In this document: in pieces, positions 60,295 through 64,000 of the stretch
Layout of the letters: each line of letters opens with the position of its first letter
Numbering within the stretch: position 1 is the first letter of the stretch
NCBI RefSeq assembly: GCF_042646425.1
Contig: NZ_JBHRTR010000054.1
Coordinates: 248,001-312,000 of the forward strand
Origin: Marinibaculum pumilum
GTDB taxonomy: Bacteria; Pseudomonadota; Alphaproteobacteria; Ferrovibrionales; Ferrovibrionaceae
Direction of reading: 5' to 3'
Length of the DNA stretch: 64,000 bases
Translations under genes and position numbers: made by a program
The notes under the pieces: generated by a model
Databases searched by the model: none
The model's input: only the letters and a program-made list of their open reading frames with translations
Told to the model about the DNA's origin: nothing

Positions 60295-61305
60295 ATGCCG
60301 GATGTCGAGTGGCTGCTGCGCGAGGCCGCAGATGCGCGCCCGATCCCTGTGGGTGAGCGCATCGAGACGGACGATGCGCAATGGCGGTGCCGGATCGAGC
60401 GGCTGGAGATCGGGCCCGGGCTGCGCCTGTTCCTCACCGACGTGCAGGCACGCCGCGATATTGCCGTGGAAGCGCAGGACGACCGCACGGACCGGTGGAT
60501 CGGCAGCCAGCTGACCCTGTCGGGCTGTGCCGAAATCGACTTCCTGGACGGCAGCGGCACGCGGACATCGGCTGACAATGCCCTGCTGTTCCGGCCCTCG
60601 GGGCGGCGCGCGGCCTACCGCCTGGCCGCCGGGACCCGGTTCCGGTCAGCCGGCTACGGGCTGTCGCTGGAACGGGTGGAACGGCTGCTGGAGGGCACCA
60701 TGCCGGCCGCCATGCGCCCCCTGCTTGAACCGGATCCGGAGCGCAGCCGCATCCTGACCACCGCCAGCGACCGCACGATGCGCCGGCTGGTGGCCGGCCT
60801 GTTCAGCCGGGAGCTGAACGGCCCGCTGCGGCGCCTGATGCTGGAAGGGGCGGTGCTGCAGCTCCTGGCCGTGCAGGCCGCGGCGGCGGCGCGGCACAGA
60901 TTGCCGCCCGCCTCCCAGCGGCTTTCGGCCCGCGACCGTGACACGCTGTTCGCAGCCCGCACCCGCCTGCTGGAAGACATGCGCGACCCGCCCACCCTCG
61001 GCGCGCTGGCGGTCTTTGCCGGCATGCCGGAGCGGCGGCTGACCGCCGGCTTCCGCCTGCTGTTCGGCGCGACGCCGTTCGAACTCCTGCGGAACGAGCG
61101 CCTCGACCGGGCGCGCATCGTGCTGGAAACGACCCGCCTGCCGCTCAAGGTGGTGGCCTATCGCGTCGGCTACGACCATGCCAGCAATTTCGTCGCCGCC
61201 TTCGCAGCCCGCTTCGGCGCGCCGCCGCGACGCTACCTGCGGGAAGCCCGCGGCAGCACCGCTCAGATCTCGCCCTCTTCCTCCACACGGGTGGCGAAGA
61301 TATAG
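60295..61305 (+). CDS. AraC family transcriptional regulator
   Basis: A 336-residue regulator with an unassigned N-terminal sensing part and a C-terminal AraC double HTH (about 235-325): LGALAVFAGMPERRLTAGFR, then ATPFELLRNERLDRARIVLE and VVAYRVGYDHASNFVAAFAA, FGAPPRRYLREAR. Length and layout are like PchR-type regulators of iron uptake, but no siderophore gene is near. ATG 60295 has GGGAG 9 nt upstream. The 3' end runs 43 nt over the end of the opposite-strand response regulator gene. Confidence 0.88.
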   Translation: MPDVEWLLREAADARPIPVGERIETDDAQWRCRIERLEIGPGLRLFLTDVQARRDIAVEAQDDRTDRWIGSQLTLSGCAEIDFLDGSGTRTSADNALLFRPSGRRAAYRLAAGTRFRSAGYGLSLERVERLLEGTMPAAMRPLLEPDPERSRILTTASDRTMRRLVAGLFSRELNGPLRRLMLEGAVLQLLAVQAAAAARHRLPPASQRLSARDRDTLFAARTRLLEDMRDPPTLGALAVFAGMPERRLTAGFRLLFGATPFELLRNERLDRARIVLETTRLPLKVVAYRVGYDHASNFVAAFAARFGAPPRRYLREARGSTAQISPSSSTRVAKI

Positions 61306-61982
61306 CCGATATGGCGGACGGTCTGGATCAGGCCGGGCTCGTGGGCATCGCGCTCGATCTTCTTGCGCAGCCGGCCGACCCGCACGTCGATGCTGCGGTC
61401 GAAGGCCGGCATATAGGCCTGGTGGGTCAGTTCCAGCAGCTTCTCGCGGCTGAGCACCTGGTTGGGATTGCGGACGAAGGCCAGCAGCAGGCTGTACTCG
61501 CTGTTCGACAGCGCGATCGGCGCGCCGTCGCGGCCCGCCACGGATCGCGCGGTGGGATCCAGCCGCAGGCCGTCGAACAGCAGCGCGGCCTCGGTATCGC
61601 CCTGCGCGGCGCGGCCCAGGCGCCGCATCACGCTGCGCACCCTGGCCAGCAGCTCGCGCGGCTCGAACGGCTTCGGCACATAATCGTCGGCGCCGAGTTC
61701 CAGGCCGATGATGCGTTCGTCGGTCTCCGACTTGCCGCTGAGGATCACCAGGCCCATGCCCTTGCGGTCGCGCAGCGCCATGGTGATGTCCAGCCCGTCC
61801 GCGTCGGGCAGCATCAGGTCCAGGATCAGCAGGTCGACCCCGCCCTGCTCCAGCCGCGGCATCAGCGGTGCGGCCCGGTCCATGCACTCCACCGCATAGC
61901 CCTCGTCGCTGAGCATGTCGCGAACGATCGCGGACACCTCAGCATCGTCCTCGACCACCAGGATCGTCGCTTTTCCGCTCAC
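61263..61982 (-). CDS. OmpR family response regulator
   Basis: A 239-residue two-component regulator: receiver (ATILVVEDDAEV; phospho-Asp in LLILDLMLPDADG; KPFEPRELLARV) and winged-helix DNA-binding domain (FDRSIDVRVGRLRKKIERDA, IQTVRHIGYIF). GTG 61982 gives the usual N-terminus (VSGKATILVVEDD) with GGGGA upstream; the frame further up is unconserved. It follows the hybrid kinase by 84 nt in the same direction, so the two are a likely pair. The output genes are unknown. Confidence 0.92.
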   Translation of the reverse strand: MSGKATILVVEDDAEVSAIVRDMLSDEGYAVECMDRAAPLMPRLEQGGVDLLILDLMLPDADGLDITMALRDRKGMGLVILSGKSETDERIIGLELGADDYVPKPFEPRELLARVRSVMRRLGRAAQGDTEAALLFDGLRLDPTARSVAGRDGAPIALSNSEYSLLLAFVRNPNQVLSREKLLELTHQAYMPAFDRSIDVRVGRLRKKIERDAHEPGLIQTVRHIGYIFATRVEEEGEI

Positions 61983-62066
61983 CCTGTCCCCATCCCGTTG
62001 CCGGCAACCACCGACCTGTTGTCCCCGATCCGGTTGCCCCTGGCAATCTTGCTCTGGCAATCCCCG

Positions 62067-64000
62067 TCAACCTTGCATTCGTTTGCCGGCCAGGGCGCGG
62101 CCCAGCGCCGCCCGCAGATCCTCCGGCGCGAAGGGCTTGGCCAGCCAGGCAGCGAAACGGTCGGCGGCCTCCGGCTCCTGCGGCCCGCCCGTCATCGCCA
62201 CCACCGGCAGGCCCGGCCGGCGGCGGCCGACCTCCGCCGCCAGCTCGCGCCCGCCCATGCCCGGCATCGTCAGGTCGGTCAGCAGCAGCTGCGTCTGCGC
62301 CGCCGCCGGCTCGCCCTGCAGCAGCGCCAGCGCTTCCGCCCCGCCGGTGGCGCCACGCGCCCGGCAGCCGGCCTGCACCAGCACCGCCAGCGCCAGCTCC
62401 CGCGGCTCCGTCTCGTCGTCCACCACCAGCACCCGCAGCCCCGGCGGCAGCGCGACCTCATGCCCGTCCTCGTCAGCGGGCCGCGCTGTCGGGACCGGCG
62501 CCGCGGCGCCCGGTGCCGCGACCGTCCCCGCCAGCGGCAGGCGGATGGCGAATGTCGTGCCCGCGCCCGGCCGGCTGGTCACGTCGATGCGGCCGCCATG
62601 GGCGCCGACGATACCGTGCACCACCGACAGGCCGAGCCCGGTGCCGCGGCCGGTCCGCTTCGTCGTGTAGAAGGGTTCGAAGATCCGCGCCGCCACCTCC
62701 GCCGGCATGCCGGTACCGCTGTCGCTGACCTGCAGCAGCGCCCAGGGCCCGTCCTTTCCCGCAATCTCCTGCTCGACGCCGACGGAGACCCTGATCTCGC
62801 CGCCTTCCGGCATGGCGTGGCGGGCATTGCTGATCAGGTTCGACAGCACCTGGTGCAGCTGCACCGGGTCGGCATTGACCATCGGCCGGGCCGCCGCATC
62901 GTCCGGCAGGTCGCGTACCAGGGCGATGCCGGTCTCGCTCTCCGGCAGCTCCAGGTCCAGGCTGTCGCCCACCGCCTCCGCCAGGTCCATCAGCTCCGCC
63001 TCCGGGCCGACCTTGCGGCCGAAGGTCAGGATCTGCCGGATCACGTAGCGGGCGCGGTCGGCGGCGCGGCGGATCCGCTCCAGATAGTCGGCCAGGGCCG
63101 CATCGTCTTCCGCCGCCCCCTCCGCCGGCGCAGCCGCCTGCAGCCGTTCCTCCGCCATGCGGACATAGCCGACGACCGGGGTCAGGATGTTGTTGAGGTC
63201 ATGGGCGATGCCGCCGGCAAAGGTGCCCAGGGTCTCCAGCCGCTCGCGATGCTCCAGCTCCGCCTGCAGGGCGCGCCGCGCCGCCTCCGCCCGGTGGCGC
63301 GCGGTGACGTCCAGGCCGGTGGCGATGAAGGCCGGCGCCGCCATGCCCGGTGCGGATGGCTCGCTGCCCGGCGGCAGGGGGGCGATGGTCCAGGCGAAGA
63401 CGGCGCTGTCGGCACCGCCCGGCAGCTGGAACTCCCGCACCGGCGGGCGGGTATCGGCGAAATGGGCTTCCGCCTCCTGCCGCTCCGCCGGCGCCGCGAC
63501 CATCTCGGCGATCGGCCGCGACACCGCGGCGGCGCCGAAGGCCTGCGCGAAGCGGCCGTTGCACTGCAGGATCCGGCGGTCGGCGTCCAGCACCGCCACC
63601 GCGGCGGGCGCGCTGCTCATCAGAACCGCGTTCATGTCGCGCTCACGCCGCACCGCACCGAAGGCGGCGGCCAGGTCGGCGGCCATCTCCTCCAGCGCCC
63701 GCGCCAGGGCGGCCAGCTCGTCGCGGCCGCGCACCGGGATCCGCTGCACCTGGCGCTGCGCCGCGATGTCGCCGGCGGCCCGCTCCAGCACCGCGACCGG
63801 GCGCAGGATCAGCCGGCGGGCCAGCAGCCAGGCCAGGCCCAGCAGCAGCATGGACAGGGCCGCGCCGATCCCCAGGATCCACCATTCCAGCCGCTTCAGC
63901 GCCAGCGCGACGGTATCGCGGGGCGCGCTCACCACCAGCATCCAGCCATAGGCCGGATAGCCGCCGGCCACGTAGGGAACCGACCGGCCCGGCAGGGGGG
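62067..64000 (-). CDS. Hybrid sensor histidine kinase (5' end beyond the window)
   Basis: The frame is open to the right edge, so at least 644 residues of a longer kinase are present. From the edge: the end of a periplasmic sensor domain (GRSVPYVAGGYPAYGWMLVV, Cache-like), a TM (WILGIGAALSMLLLGLAWLL), HAMP, a PAS-like domain, the phospho-acceptor H-box (TFAGGIAHDLNNILTPVVGY), the ATPase (LSNLISNARHAMPEGG, GRGTGLGLSVVHGIVGAHGG) and a C-terminal receiver (Asp in LLLTDLTMPGMGG). It is the likely partner of the OmpR-type regulator. A GTG at 63971 is in frame but would cut the sensor domain. Confidence 0.92.
   Translation of the reverse strand, partial: PLPGRSVPYVAGGYPAYGWMLVVSAPRDTVALALKRLEWWILGIGAALSMLLLGLAWLLARRLILRPVAVLERAAGDIAAQRQVQRIPVRGRDELAALARALEEMAADLAAAFGAVRRERDMNAVLMSSAPAAVAVLDADRRILQCNGRFAQAFGAAAVSRPIAEMVAAPAERQEAEAHFADTRPPVREFQLPGGADSAVFAWTIAPLPPGSEPSAPGMAAPAFIATGLDVTARHRAEAARRALQAELEHRERLETLGTFAGGIAHDLNNILTPVVGYVRMAEERLQAAAPAEGAAEDDAALADYLERIRRAADRARYVIRQILTFGRKVGPEAELMDLAEAVGDSLDLELPESETGIALVRDLPDDAAARPMVNADPVQLHQVLSNLISNARHAMPEGGEIRVSVGVEQEIAGKDGPWALLQVSDSGTGMPAEVAARIFEPFYTTKRTGRGTGLGLSVVHGIVGAHGGRIDVTSRPGAGTTFAIRLPLAGTVAAPGAAAPVPTARPADEDGHEVALPPGLRVLVVDDETEPRELALAVLVQAGCRARGATGGAEALALLQGEPAAAQTQLLLTDLTMPGMGGRELAAEVGRRRPGLPVVAMTGGPQEPEAADRFAAWLAKPFAPEDLRAALGRALAGKRMQG

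Overview
The window is a continuous stretch of GC-rich chromosome with dense coding, short spacers and many ATGA/GTGA gene overlaps. Gene content points to an alphaproteobacterium, most likely in the broad Rhodospirillales group: a PodJ-like polar organiser, an Alph_Pro_TM protein, two beta-oxidation gene sets under a MerR-type regulator, a TAXI-type TRAP transporter and dispersed GTCATCC..GGCTTGACCC palindromic repeats. The species cannot be named from sequence reading alone. I saw no tRNA, rRNA, CRISPR array, insertion sequence or prophage.

Layout. 1-5457 (+): the 3' part of a Wsp-type chemosensory operon (wspC end, wspD, wspE, wspF, wspR) that ends in a diguanylate cyclase. 5523-10018: an SCP2-like lipid-binding protein, two hot-dog thioesterases in tandem, a polysaccharide flippase-like protein, an AEC exporter and a small unknown protein. 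10187-21856 (-): a fatty-acid/acyl-CoA degradation cluster. A MerR regulator with a 16-bp perfect palindrome upstream leads thiolase, FadN-type bifunctional enzyme, large acyl-CoA dehydrogenase, second acyl-CoA dehydrogenase, second thiolase, FadJ-type bifunctional enzyme and a class II aldolase-family protein. 22017-29470 (+): a DUF962 membrane protein, a 1221-residue PodJ-like protein, an HdeD-like membrane protein, a short protein with the same N-terminal motif as the PodJ-like one, and an Alph_Pro_TM protein. 29569-36366 (+): acyl-CoA dehydrogenase, MFS transporter, a two-subunit CoA-transferase-like enzyme and a lone molybdenum hydroxylase large subunit. 36686-38640: P450 and a divergent Nudix hydrolase, then a candidate small RNA with a CRP-like site and a very strong terminator. 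38665-43686: a TAXI TRAP permease and its binding protein, split by an unfamiliar membrane protein with a P-loop-like motif. 43912-47266: class III aminotransferase, TonB-like protein with a 9-bp minisatellite, MarR regulator. 47515-58878 (+): an envelope cluster of FecR-domain protein, unknown secreted protein, TpsB-type outer-membrane transporter, thioester alpha-2-macroglobulin and penicillin-binding protein 1C. 58875-64000: a GH76-like protein, an AraC regulator and a two-component pair whose kinase runs off the right edge.

How the genes work together. The Wsp genes should convert a surface or envelope signal into c-di-GMP. The 11-22 kb cluster can take an acyl-CoA through complete beta-oxidation with two partly redundant enzyme sets. 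The 29.5-36.4 kb genes look like a catabolic island for an imported acid handled as a CoA ester. The PodJ-like pair probably concerns cell polarity. The alpha-2-macroglobulin and PBP1C pair is the known periplasmic defence and cell-wall repair pairing, here joined to an orphan TpsB exporter. The least explained items are the membrane P-loop protein at 41524, the FecR/48488/TpsB trio, the shared PWSVKGIDP module and the candidate sRNA at about 38556-38639.
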